Shown piece after piece: positions 46,151 through 54,904 of a stretch of 64,000 nucleotides of DNA. The DNA comes from Thiotrichales bacterium (lineage in GTDB: Bacteria; Pseudomonadota; Gammaproteobacteria; Beggiatoales; Beggiatoaceae): NCBI GenBank assembly GCA_016744475.1, contig JADGEH010000008.1:16715-80714 (forward strand). The letters are read 5' to 3'. How positions within the stretch are numbered: the stretch's first letter is position 1; each line of letters opens with the position of its first letter. A program made the translations under genes and the position numbers. The notes under the pieces were generated by a model. The model did not search any database. It saw only the letters and a program-made list of their open reading frames with translations, and was not told the DNA's origin.

Positions 46151-47473
46151 TTATAAAATATACCGACTTAAATCTTCATTTTGAACCAAGTCCGCTAAAT
46201 GCTCATTCACATAATCCGCATCAATTTTGATGGTATCGTCATTGCCATCAGAAGCCGAAAATGAAATCTCCTCAACCAATGATTCCATCACCGTGTGCAA
46301 ACGTCTAGCCCCGATGTTTTCAGTGCGCTCATTCACCTGCCAAGCCATTTCTGCAATTCTTTGAATGGCAGAAGCATCAAATGTCAAATGCACACCTTCA
46401 GTCTCCAACAAAGCGGAATATTGTTCCGTTAAAGAGGCATTAGGTTCGGTTAAAATCCGCACAAAATCTTCAACGGTTAAGGAATTTAGCTCAACGCGAA
46501 TCGGCAAACGTCCCTGCAACTCAGGAATCAAATCAGACGGTTTGGCGTAATGAAAAGCGCCTGATGCAATAAATAAAATATGATCGGTTTTGACCATACC
46601 CTGCTTAGTCGTCACCGTCGAACCTTCTACTAAAGGCAATAAATCACGCTGTACGCCTTCACGAGACACATCGGCACTACTATGCTCTGCACGCTTGGCA
46701 ATTTTATCCAGTTCATCTAAAAACACGATGCCGTGTTGCTCTACTCGTTCGACGGCATTGGCTTTGAGGTCATCTTCATTAATCATCTCATCGGCTTCTT
46801 CTTCGCTAATGAGTTTCATAGCTTCTTTAACGCTCAACTTACGGGTGCGGCTGCGATTATTACCCATGTTCTGAAACATATTTTGCAACTGGCTGGTCAT
46901 TTCTTCCATACCCGGCGGAGCCATGATTTCTACCCCAATACGGGTTTCACTGACTTCAATTTCAATCTCTTTATCATCAAGCTTGCCTTCACGCAGCATT
47001 TTGCGGAATTTTTGTCGCGTGGCAGAATCTTCAAGTTCTTCTTCATCGACGCCTCGTGCTGGTGGTAACAAAGCATCCAACACACGCTCTTCAGCTAAAT
47101 CTAAGGCTTGATCATGCACGGTTTGCATGGCTTCTTCGCGCAGCATTTTCATCGCCATATCGACTAGATCGCGGATGATCGACTCCACATCACGCCCCAC
47201 ATAGCCCACTTCAGTGAACTTAGTCGCTTCAATCTTGATAAAAGGGGCTTTTGCTAAACGCGCCAAACGTCGTGCGATTTCTGTTTTCCCCACACCCGTA
47301 GGGCCTATCATCAATATATTTTTGGGCGTGATTTCATTACGCAATTCGGGGTCTACCTGCATACGTCGCCAACGATTGCGTAGCGCAATCGCCACTGCAC
47401 GCTTAGCAGCACTTTGTCCAATGATGTGTTTATCCAATTCACTGACAATTTCTTTTGGGGTCATTTCGCTCAT
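46151..47473 (-). CDS. hslU: HslU ATPase of the HslVU protease
   Basis: 440-aa AAA+ unfoldase. It has [17 protein letters not shown] at the N-terminus, Walker [14 protein letters not shown], the pore motif [16 protein letters not shown], Walker [12 protein letters not shown], and ends with the LSRYIL tail that docks into HslV. The ATG overlaps the hslV stop by 4 bp. A MITE begins at the base after its stop codon, yet the C-terminus is intact. Confidence 0.97.
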   Translation of the reverse strand: MSEMTPKEIVSELDKHIIGQSAAKRAVAIALRNRWRRMQVDPELRNEITPKNILMIGPTGVGKTEIARRLARLAKAPFIKIEATKFTEVGYVGRDVESIIRDLVDMAMKMLREEAMQTVHDQALDLAEERVLDALLPPARGVDEEELEDSATRQKFRKMLREGKLDDKEIEIEVSETRIGVEIMAPPGMEEMTSQLQNMFQNMGNNRSRTRKLSVKEAMKLISEEEADEMINEDDLKANAVERVEQHGIVFLDELDKIAKRAEHSSADVSREGVQRDLLPLVEGSTVTTKQGMVKTDHILFIASGAFHYAKPSDLIPELQGRLPIRVELNSLTVEDFVRILTEPNASLTEQYSALLETEGVHLTFDASAIQRIAEMAWQVNERTENIGARRLHTVMESLVEEISFSASDGNDDTIKIDADYVNEHLADLVQNEDLSRYIL

Positions 47474-48015
47474 GAGATTGATTCTAATACTTCGATAGTG
47501 AAGTTATGGTTGGTATAAATGCAAATATCAGCGGTGATACCCAAGGCTGTTTTCACAATGTCTTGCGCACCCATCTCGGTATTTTCCAACAATGCACGAC
47601 CAGCAGCTTGCGCATACGCACCACCTGAGCCAATCGCCATCAAATTATCTTCAGGCTCAATCACATCGCCTGTGCCGGAAATCATCAAAGAATGGCTTTT
47701 ATCTGCCACCAATAGCAAAGCTTCCAAACGGCGCAGCATTCGATCCGTGCGCCAATCTTTAGCTAATTCTACCGCTGAACGGGTCAGATGGCCTTGATGT
47801 TGTTCCAGCTTACCTTCAAAACGCTCAAACAAAGTAAAAGCATCAGCGGTCGCACCAGCAAAGCCTGCAATAATCTGATTGTGATACAAACGGCGCACTT
47901 TGCGCACATTATTTTTCATCACAGTATTGCCCATCGTCGCTTGCCCGTCGCCACCAATGACGACTTCACCGCCACGCCGCACGGATAAAATGGTTGTTCC
48001 GTAAATCGTGTCCAA
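47470..48015 (-). CDS. hslV: HslV peptidase of the HslVU protease
   Basis: 181-aa proteasome-like subunit. [20 protein letters not shown] starts at residue 7, so the first six residues (MDTIYG) are a propeptide removed to expose the catalytic Thr, unlike E. coli, which removes only Met. The rest ([32 protein letters not shown]) is standard. Coupled to hslU. Confidence 0.97.
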   Translation of the reverse strand: MDTIYGTTILSVRRGGEVVIGGDGQATMGNTVMKNNVRKVRRLYHNQIIAGFAGATADAFTLFERFEGKLEQHQGHLTRSAVELAKDWRTDRMLRRLEALLLVADKSHSLMISGTGDVIEPEDNLMAIGSGGAYAQAAGRALLENTEMGAQDIVKTALGITADICIYTNHNFTIEVLESIS

Positions 48016-48080
48016 AGTTTCAGTTTCCTCATGATTAACTGACGTTACGCAAAGGCTTCACACTGTGTACGTAAGGTGAA

Positions 48081-48221
48081 TAGACTTGTTGCAAGGGGTA
48101 TTCATCGACTGCAAAGGCGTGGATTTTGGCCTGTTTTTCCGCTTTTTCTCAGCAAATAGCCTGCTATTCGCCTCAAAACCACACCTTTTCGCTACGATAC
48201 CTACCCCTTGCAACAAGTCTA
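48081..48221. mobile_element. Internally deleted MITE, copy J (GACTTGTTGC ends)
   Basis: 141 bp with perfect ends TAGACTTGTTGCAAGGGG and CCCCTTGCAACAAGTCTA but ~22 bp missing from one arm: after GCTATTCGCCTCAAAACC the AAACCGAAAAAACTGCCTC block is absent. It lies upstream of hslV in a 299-bp gap with no other feature. Confidence 0.88.
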
Positions 48222-48314
48222 ATAATTAAAAGCACATTAGCATCTGGATATTTTGGCTGTTTTACATAACTCAATAGCTCAACTTACGCAAAATCACCAT
48301 TTTCCAGCCTGAGC

Positions 48315-49733
48315 TTAATGCGTTCCCAACACCGCACGCATCGGCTGTTCAATTCTACGCTGGCTGCGGTCTAATAGCGCTTGAGGCAAAAGTCCTTCAC
48401 GTTTCGCCGTCAATAAAGCCGACATCACCGGATAAAACTTCTCCACATCATAGGCGATCAACAAGATGTCCACACCCGCATTCAAGGCTTGCACCGCAGA
48501 CTTTTCAATCCCTTGCCAACTATAATAAAAAGCCCCCATGCTGAGATCATCTGTAATCAACACCCCTTGATGTTGCCAATGCTGACGAATCACAGATTGA
48601 ATCACGTTCGACGAACGCGAAGCAGGTTGTTGCGCATCCAAGCTCGGCAACGTCACATGCCCCAGCATCATAAACGCATGGCTGGCGGCTAAAGTCTGGC
48701 GAAAAGGCAGCCAATCGCGTTGTGCCAACACCGACACATCCGCATCCAATACCGCAGGAAAATGATGCGTATCATTGCGCACCGAACCCAAACCCGGAAA
48801 ATGCTTCAGCGTAGCCAACACCCCCGCTTGCTCCAAAGCCTGCACATAAATAGTGGCGACTTGCGAAACGATACGAGGGTCTGCGGCAATGGCTCTTTGT
48901 CCAATCAAAGAATGAAAATCCAGCTTATCCGGTGCGTGCTCCGGGCGTAAATCCACCACCGGTGCAAAATTAAGATTAATACCCAAGCCAGATAAGGCTT
49001 GTCCTTGGCTCTGCGCATACTCACGCACCACCGCCGCTCTATTCTCCGCAGGCACCTGCGCCAATTCATGCGCTAAAGAAGGCAAATAGCGCAACGGCGG
49101 CGACATCCTAGACACCACACCACCTTCTTGATCCGTCGCCACCCACAAAGGCGTTTCAAACCCTGCTGCACGACGCGCCTCTTGCAACATCGCCACTTCC
49201 GCCTGAATCTCCGCCGCCGATTTACCGCGAATATTACGCCGTGTCAGATACACCCCGCCGATAGCTCCAGAACGCACCCAAGGCAACACCGCTTCCAACG
49301 ATTCATAACCCAATAAAAGATGCGAGCCTAATGCCGCCAACTCCTGCGCCGGGGCCTGTTGCACCTGATATTTATGCCATTGCAAACGCCCCGCACCCCA
49401 CAGCGAAAGCCCCACCACCAAAGCCAACAACAGTAGCACAAGCTGATGAAACAACAAGGCAATGCCTGTCTGCTGACCTTGGCGCAACACAGACCTGATG
49501 CGCCAAGCCCATCCCACACTGATCACCAGCAACACGGGGATTTCAAAGACACGCAACTTGAGCAAATGAGGGCTTTTCAGATGCCACGCCACCACTAACA
49601 ACACGACCAGTAACACACATTGACTGAATATCCAGCCATACCGCGCAGCCACTTTAATCCATGACCGAGACGTATCCAGTGCTAGACGGTTCCCACGAGC
49701 TTCTCGTTTGTTTTGCCTCATAAAATCCAGCAT
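48315..49733 (-). CDS. Glycoside hydrolase family 3 (NagZ-like) with an N-terminal membrane domain
   Basis: 472 aa. Residues ~30-120 hold two or three hydrophobic segments (FSQCVLLVVLLVVAWHL, IPVLLVISVGWAWRI, LVLLLLALVVGLSLW), which classical cytoplasmic NagZ lacks. The GH3 barrel follows, with ATDQEGGVVSRM, the loop KHFPGLGSVRNDTHHFPA bearing the His acid/base, and the nucleophile Asp in VLITDDLSMGA. It should cleave N-acetylglucosaminyl linkages of muropeptides, but here from the periplasmic or membrane side. Divergent from the TtpC-like gene. Confidence 0.85.
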   Translation of the reverse strand: MLDFMRQNKREARGNRLALDTSRSWIKVAARYGWIFSQCVLLVVLLVVAWHLKSPHLLKLRVFEIPVLLVISVGWAWRIRSVLRQGQQTGIALLFHQLVLLLLALVVGLSLWGAGRLQWHKYQVQQAPAQELAALGSHLLLGYESLEAVLPWVRSGAIGGVYLTRRNIRGKSAAEIQAEVAMLQEARRAAGFETPLWVATDQEGGVVSRMSPPLRYLPSLAHELAQVPAENRAAVVREYAQSQGQALSGLGINLNFAPVVDLRPEHAPDKLDFHSLIGQRAIAADPRIVSQVATIYVQALEQAGVLATLKHFPGLGSVRNDTHHFPAVLDADVSVLAQRDWLPFRQTLAASHAFMMLGHVTLPSLDAQQPASRSSNVIQSVIRQHWQHQGVLITDDLSMGAFYYSWQGIEKSAVQALNAGVDILLIAYDVEKFYPVMSALLTAKREGLLPQALLDRSQRRIEQPMRAVLGTH

Positions 49734-49779
49734 ACTGCCCAGCCACCCTTCCTCACACTCTTAAGCCTTATAAAAAACC

Positions 49780-51111
49780 GTGAAATATATCGTATTACTC
49801 ATTGCTTTAACCGCCTCATTTAACACCTGCGCAGCGGTTCACAGCCTGCAAGAACTGCTCGAACAAGTCCGCCAAGACAAATGGCAAGAACAGCAACTCA
49901 ACGCACAGCGTATCACTGAATTCCAAGCGGCGCGTGACCAGCAAGCACAACGCCTAGAACAAGCCCGCCAAGAACTAAAACAACTCCAAGCCACCCAAAA
50001 GGCTTTACAAGACGACATCAACACCCGCCAACAAGCGCTCCAACAACAACGCGAGCAACTCGCCCTGCACAGCCAAGACCTGCAAACCCTGTTTAATGGT
50101 CTACGTCAATTAGCCAGCGACATCCGTCCGCGTTTAACCCAATCCTTCATCACCGCCGAATATCCCGCACGCGCCGCCCAGCTACAAGCATTAGAAGACG
50201 GCACCAGCTTGCCCACCTTCACACAAGTCAAACAACTGTGGTACAGCCTGCTAGAAGACATGGTAGCCAGCGCCCAAATCTCGCGTTTTCAAACCCCCGT
50301 CATCACCGTGCAAGGCCAAGAAGAAACCCGTGAAGTCCTGCGCGTAGGCAGCTTTAATATTACCAGCCAAGGAGAATTCCTGCGCTACCTGCCCACCACG
50401 GGCAAACTCATGATCTTACCCCAACAACCCGCCCAGCGCTGGCAGCAACTCGCCCTCAGCCAACAACAACGCGACAGCGGATGGGGACGTGCTGTGATAG
50501 ACCCCTCACAAGGCGAAGTGCTGCATTTATTAGCGCAAACCCCCACCTGGTTCGAGCGCGTACAACAAGGCGGCATGATCGCCTACTTCATCATCGGCTT
50601 AGGCGTGCTGGGCTTACTCATCGTCATCGAACGCTGGCTCATGTTATGGCTGATACGCAAACGTATGCGACACCAATTAAAACACGCCCACACCCCGCAC
50701 AATAACCCACTAGGGCGCGTGCTGGCGGTGTATCACACACAACCAGAACGAGACGTAGAGACCTTAGAATTAAAACTAGATGAAGCGATTTTGCGAGAAA
50801 TGCCAGCATTACGGCGGGGTTTAAGTGCGGTCGGCGTGTTGGCGGCGATTGCGCCATTATTAGGTTTACTCGGCACCGTCACCGGGATTATTCACACGTT
50901 TCAAGCCATGACTTTACAAGGTGCGGGTGATCCTAAAATCATGTCCGGCGGCATTTCCGAAGCCCTCGTCACCACAGAACTCGGTTTAATCGTCGCCATC
51001 CCCCTACTACTCTCTCACAGCGTGTTGCGCAGCCTCAGCAACACCCTAATACACCTGCTCGACGAACAAAGCGCCGCCCTCATTGCACGGCAAGCAGAAA
51101 AGGCTAAATAA
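49780..51111 (+). CDS. TtpC-like MotA/TolQ/ExbB protein with a periplasmic coiled coil
   Basis: 443 aa. A signal-like N-terminus is followed by residues ~20-110 of Gln/Glu/Arg-rich coiled coil (DUF3450-like). A globular periplasmic part comes next, then a membrane helix (MIAYFIIGLGVLGLLIVIE). The C-terminal MotA/TolQ/ExbB channel has LSAVGVLAAIAPLLGLLGTV, TGIIHTFQAM and LIVAIPLLLSHSVLRS. TtpC proteins energise TonB2-type systems, but no exbBD/tonB/ttpB follows. GTG start. Confidence 0.85.
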   Translation: MKYIVLLIALTASFNTCAAVHSLQELLEQVRQDKWQEQQLNAQRITEFQAARDQQAQRLEQARQELKQLQATQKALQDDINTRQQALQQQREQLALHSQDLQTLFNGLRQLASDIRPRLTQSFITAEYPARAAQLQALEDGTSLPTFTQVKQLWYSLLEDMVASAQISRFQTPVITVQGQEETREVLRVGSFNITSQGEFLRYLPTTGKLMILPQQPAQRWQQLALSQQQRDSGWGRAVIDPSQGEVLHLLAQTPTWFERVQQGGMIAYFIIGLGVLGLLIVIERWLMLWLIRKRMRHQLKHAHTPHNNPLGRVLAVYHTQPERDVETLELKLDEAILREMPALRRGLSAVGVLAAIAPLLGLLGTVTGIIHTFQAMTLQGAGDPKIMSGGISEALVTTELGLIVAIPLLLSHSVLRSLSNTLIHLLDEQSAALIARQAEKAK

Positions 51112-51141
51112 CGGCGTAAAAAGAAGCGCTTAATGCGTTAA

Positions 51142-51169
51142 GGATGGGCACGCTTCGCTTTATCCATCC
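51142..51169. repeat. GGATGGGCACGCTTCGC hairpin repeat
   Basis: GGATGG and CCATCC bound a short stem around GCACGCTTCGCTTTAT. Related copies lie at 53477-53502 and as two inverted halves at 58031-58137. A nearby GACCGC-GTT-GCGGTC palindrome (about 51210-51224) also occurs at about 12710. They fill the 141-bp gap before the STAND gene. Confidence 0.6.
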
Positions 51170-51252
51170 TATATTAACTTGTCCTCATGCATCGCATGGG
51201 AATGCCGTCTTGACCGCGTTGCGGTCAGTATCGAACCACGGAATGAACAGCG

Positions 51253-53406
51253 ATGGAACTTGACGACCTGAAAAAACTCTTGCCAGCGCAATTGAAAGAA
51301 CTGGCACACCGTTTCGGCTTACCGCCAGAACATGTGCCGCAAGGCATTTCCCAGACAGAAGAAGCGATTACCTTATGGAATTACGCTTCTTTTCAAAATG
51401 GCTTGCCGCGTCTTGCCGAATTACTCGACACCATCCAGCAGGAACCCCTCGCCAACAGCAGCACGCACGTCTATTCCTCCATTCCCAACCAGCCATATTT
51501 CTTCGGGCGCGAAGCAGAACTTGCCAGCATTACCGACGCGCTGCATCCTGAATCACGCGGCTGGGGAATTTTAATCGACGGCCCTGGCGGCATTGGCAAA
51601 ACCTGGCTGGCGATTCGCGCCGGACATGTCACCACACATTTTCAACGCAAGGTTTTTTTGTCAGCGAAAGTTCGCCATTTAACCCCGCATGGCGAAGAAA
51701 AAACCGAAGATTTCATGCTGCGCAATTTCATCGCTTTGATCAGCGATTTGGCAAAAGAACTGGGCGATAACGGCATTGCCCGTCTGGCGGAAAACGAACG
51801 CGCCAACGAAGTCAAACGCGCATTGTCCACGCAAACCACCTTAATCATCGTGGACAATTTGGAAACCTTCGACAAAGCCGAACAAAATCGCCTCTATCAA
51901 TTTCTCAATCGCCTGCCGGAACGCTGCAAAGCCATTGTCACCAGTCGTCGTCGCAGCGACATCGACGCACGAATTGTGCGCCTGGATCGGCTAGATGCCG
52001 ACAGCGCTTTGCAACTATTGACCGAATTGGCGCACAACAACCGTGCCTTGGCGCGTACCGACGCATCAGAACGCCAAACTTTGTACGAAATCACCCAAGG
52101 CAATCCGCTGTTACTGCGCTGGACTGCTGGACAACTGGGGCGCGGGCATTGCCGCACCGTGGCGGAGGCGTATAAATTTTTAAGCAACGCACCGCCGGAC
52201 AACGATCCGCTGGAGTATATTTTTGGCGATCTTTTAGACTCGTTCAGCGATACCGAAACCGCGTGTCTGGCGGCTTTAAGCCTGTTTACGCAGCCTGCGA
52301 AAGTGGAGTGGATTGTTGATATTGCTGACATTGCCGAAGTCCAAGCACAAACCGCGCTGGAAGATTTGACAGATCGCGCACTGTTAATCAGCGACGCGGC
52401 GGAAGAAGTGTTTAGTTTGCCACCGCTGGCAGCGGTGTTTTTAAAACGCAAACGCCCAGACAGCGTGGCACGCGCTGGGGAACGCTTAAGCGACACAGTG
52501 TATGCGTGGGTGTTGGAAAACGGCTATGACGAGCATGAGCGCTTTCCCAAGCTGGAAGCGGAATGGCCTAGCATCGCCGCCGCGCTGCCTTTGTTTGTGG
52601 CTGGAGACAATCGGCGTTTGCAAAACCTGTGTGATGCGTTGTTTCAATTCCTGGATTTTTCTGGGCGTTGGGACGAGTTATTGGATTTATTCCAACAAGC
52701 CGAAAGCAAAGCCGAGGCGAGCGGGGATTTTGACAACGCTGCTTGGCGGGCGTATCAGGCGGGCATGGCTTATTTCCGTCGCGGTCAGGCCGCAGCAGTG
52801 CTGGCCTGCGCCGAACGCGCCGCCGCGTATTGGCAACAGGCTAAGGCGGGTGCGCGAGAACAGGCTATTGCGATTCATTTGCACGGTATCGGGCATGAAT
52901 TGGAAAAACACTGGCCGCAAGCTATCGCTGCGTATCAAGAAAACCTGGACATTCAGCGCAGCCTGTCGCCAGAAAGCGAAGACGTGGCGATAGCTTTGAA
53001 CGACCTTGCCAATGCGGAGGAAGCATCCGGCGATGATTCGGCAGCCGAGCGCGATTATCGCGAAGCCTTGCGAATTGCCAAGAAAATCAATCACCGCGAA
53101 GGCGTGGCAAATTGCACCGGCAACCTAGCCGACTTGATGCTGAAGCAGGACAACTGGCGCGAAGCCGAGCGTTTGGCGTGCGAGGCGCTGGACTTGGCGG
53201 AAGCGCTGGGGCGGCAGGAGGTGATTGCGGCAGATTGCTGGGTACTTGCCATAAGCCTTGCCAAACAAGGGCGTGCCGCCGAAGGCTTACCTTATGCACA
53301 ACGGGCGGTGGAGATTTACACCCGCTTGCGGGTTGACCCGGAAAAGCTAAAAAAAGCGCAAGCAACACTGGCGGCGTGTGAGGCGGGTGAGCCCAGCGTC
53401 ACCTGA
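51253..53406 (+). CDS. STAND/NB-ARC ATPase with N-terminal adaptor-like domain and C-terminal TPRs
   Basis: 717 aa. Residues 1-62 (LKKLLPAQLKELAHRFGLPP then ITLWNYASFQNGLPRLAELL) form a small helical domain that resembles the death-like/effector-associated adaptor domains of bacterial conflict proteins. The NB-ARC region has FFGREAELASI, Walker A GPGGIGKTWLA near residue 110, Walker B TLIIVDNLETF and the GNPLLLRWTAGQL GLPL-type motif. Residues ~470-700 are TPRs (ALNDLANAEEASGDDSAAER and similar). The protein should oligomerise on ligand sensing and recruit an effector through its N-terminus. The effector is not adjacent. Confidence 0.85.
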   Translation: MELDDLKKLLPAQLKELAHRFGLPPEHVPQGISQTEEAITLWNYASFQNGLPRLAELLDTIQQEPLANSSTHVYSSIPNQPYFFGREAELASITDALHPESRGWGILIDGPGGIGKTWLAIRAGHVTTHFQRKVFLSAKVRHLTPHGEEKTEDFMLRNFIALISDLAKELGDNGIARLAENERANEVKRALSTQTTLIIVDNLETFDKAEQNRLYQFLNRLPERCKAIVTSRRRSDIDARIVRLDRLDADSALQLLTELAHNNRALARTDASERQTLYEITQGNPLLLRWTAGQLGRGHCRTVAEAYKFLSNAPPDNDPLEYIFGDLLDSFSDTETACLAALSLFTQPAKVEWIVDIADIAEVQAQTALEDLTDRALLISDAAEEVFSLPPLAAVFLKRKRPDSVARAGERLSDTVYAWVLENGYDEHERFPKLEAEWPSIAAALPLFVAGDNRRLQNLCDALFQFLDFSGRWDELLDLFQQAESKAEASGDFDNAAWRAYQAGMAYFRRGQAAAVLACAERAAAYWQQAKAGAREQAIAIHLHGIGHELEKHWPQAIAAYQENLDIQRSLSPESEDVAIALNDLANAEEASGDDSAAERDYREALRIAKKINHREGVANCTGNLADLMLKQDNWREAERLACEALDLAEALGRQEVIAADCWVLAISLAKQGRAAEGLPYAQRAVEIYTRLRVDPEKLKKAQATLAACEAGEPSVT

Positions 53407-53476
53407 CAAAAGGCTTATCACAAGCCATCACACATGGGCTGGGCATTGACCGACATAGCTTGTTTTGCCTGCCATT

Positions 53477-53502
53477 GATGGGCACGCTTCGCTTTGCCCA
53501 TC
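53477..53502. repeat. GATGGGCACGCTTCGC hairpin repeat
   Basis: GATGGGCA and TGCCCATC pair around CGCTTCGCTT just after the STAND gene. It belongs to the same family as 51142-51169, so that gene is bracketed by the repeat. Confidence 0.65.
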
Positions 53503-53511
53503 CTGCATTAG

Positions 53512-53606
53512 GCTCTGTTGACGTTTTTTGACCACGGAGTACACAGAAAAAACAGGCAAAAAAATACCACGTTCCCAAATTTAAGTGCTGTAAACATCAA
53601 CAGCGC
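53512..53606. repeat. 95-bp inverted repeat with GCTCTGTTGACG ends
   Basis: GCTCTGTTGACGTTT and AAACATCAACAGCGC are imperfect inverted ends. The left end is preceded by TTAG. TAGG(C/T)TCTGTTGA also occurs at 27209 and, inverted, at about 45737. It may be a solo terminus of an insertion-sequence family. No coding remnant was seen inside. Confidence 0.45.
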
Positions 53607-53672
53607 AAAAACCAGGGTATCGTGGTCGTTTTTTCAACAATGCTTCGACTATATCAGGCGAAGTTTATACTC

Positions 53673-54011
53673 TTATGCGGCAGTATCACCACCACTGGTC
53701 GCAGCGGCTTTTTCCATCAATGGTTTTAACTCACCTTTTTGATACATTTCCAAGGTGATGTCGCAGCCACCGATCAACTCATTACCCACATAAATTTGTG
53801 GGAATGTGGGCCAGTTCGCATAACGTGGCAAATTCTGGAAAATTTCCTCATCCGCTAAAACATTGACATAGGCAAAAGGCACACCGCAGGCTTGCATGGC
53901 CTGTGCTGCACGACTCGAAAAACCGCATTGCGGCATTTTCGGAGTCCCTTTCATATAAATGATAATCGGGTTATTTTTAACCTGTTCATCGATGCGTTCC
54001 AATACATCCAT
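53673..54011 (-). CDS. grxD: Monothiol glutaredoxin
   Basis: 112-aa Grx4-type protein. The active-site PQCGFS with a single Cys, and VYVGNELIGGCDITLEM, which binds glutathione, are intact. Grx4 carries or transfers [2Fe-2S] clusters in the cytoplasm. Stands alone on the minus strand. Confidence 0.95.
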   Translation of the reverse strand: MDVLERIDEQVKNNPIIIYMKGTPKMPQCGFSSRAAQAMQACGVPFAYVNVLADEEIFQNLPRYANWPTFPQIYVGNELIGGCDITLEMYQKGELKPLMEKAAATSGGDTAA

Positions 54012-54152
54012 TAAATGTGTCTCCTTAAGGCAAAAAAATTGCTAGATGTCAGGGTTTGAAAGCAAACCTGTCATTATAGTGCAGATTGGGCCGCCTGACT
54101 GAATTTCAATTTTTCAATTCAGAAAAACTCACCTTTTATCAGAGCATCAACC

Positions 54153-54899
54153 ATGCAATGGATCACCGTACACGCTGAGCATATTGGGGGGCGCAGCGAG
54201 CAACAAGATCGCAGCATTATTCTGCATCATCCCCAGCAAGCAGATTATTTTGTCGTTTTAGCGGATGGCATGGGCGGGCATAGCGGAGGCGCATTAGCCG
54301 CACAAGCGGTGATAGATACCGCGCAACACATGTGGCATCCCCCGATGACACATCCGCCTGCGTTTTTGGAAGATTTTTGTCATCAAGCCCACCACAGCAT
54401 TCAAACCGTGGGTCAGCAGCATGACATCGAACCCCACAGCACTTGTGTCGCCTTATATTTACATCAGCAACAAGCGCACTTTACCCATCTGGGCGACAGT
54501 CGCTTATATCACTTGCGCAAGGGCCAGATTGAACAGCGCACACGCGATCATTCTCTAGTACAAATGCTGGTGGATTTAGGCCGGATCACGGAAGCTGAAA
54601 TGGCGACGCATCAGGATCAAAGCTGTTTATTGAGAGGTTTAGGCGGAGAATCGCCACTTGAAGAGGAGGCCATTGAATGTCTATCCGCACAAGCATGGAT
54701 TGGCGACGTGTTCATGCTATGCAGCGATGGTTTTTGGGAACAAGTACAGGCAAAAGAAGTCTGGGGACATGTAGCGAATATGCCTGCGTATAACACCGCG
54801 CAATTACAAAAAACCGCTAATGCCCTGGTTCAGCGAGCGGCTGAACGAGGGGGCACCAGCGGCGATAATGTGTCTTTGGTGTTATGCGTGCTCAAATAA
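54153..54899 (+). CDS. PP2C-type serine/threonine protein phosphatase
   Basis: 248-aa phosphatase. Metal-binding motifs are GGRSEQQDRSII, VLADGMGGHSGGALAA, THLGDSRLYHLRKGQI, CSDGFWEQV and the C-terminal GGTSGDNVSLVL. All are intact. It is a soluble PPM/PP2C enzyme. A cognate kinase is not in the window. It ends 5 bp from the convergent aminotransferase gene. Confidence 0.93.
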   Translation: MQWITVHAEHIGGRSEQQDRSIILHHPQQADYFVVLADGMGGHSGGALAAQAVIDTAQHMWHPPMTHPPAFLEDFCHQAHHSIQTVGQQHDIEPHSTCVALYLHQQQAHFTHLGDSRLYHLRKGQIEQRTRDHSLVQMLVDLGRITEAEMATHQDQSCLLRGLGGESPLEEEAIECLSAQAWIGDVFMLCSDGFWEQVQAKEVWGHVANMPAYNTAQLQKTANALVQRAAERGGTSGDNVSLVLCVLK

Positions 54900-54904
54900 A
54901 GCGT

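Noticed and set aside
51897..52496. 199-aa Ser/Arg-rich antisense frame in the STAND gene
   Set aside because: Composition is typical of antisense frames, and the sense strand encodes clear NB-ARC motifs.
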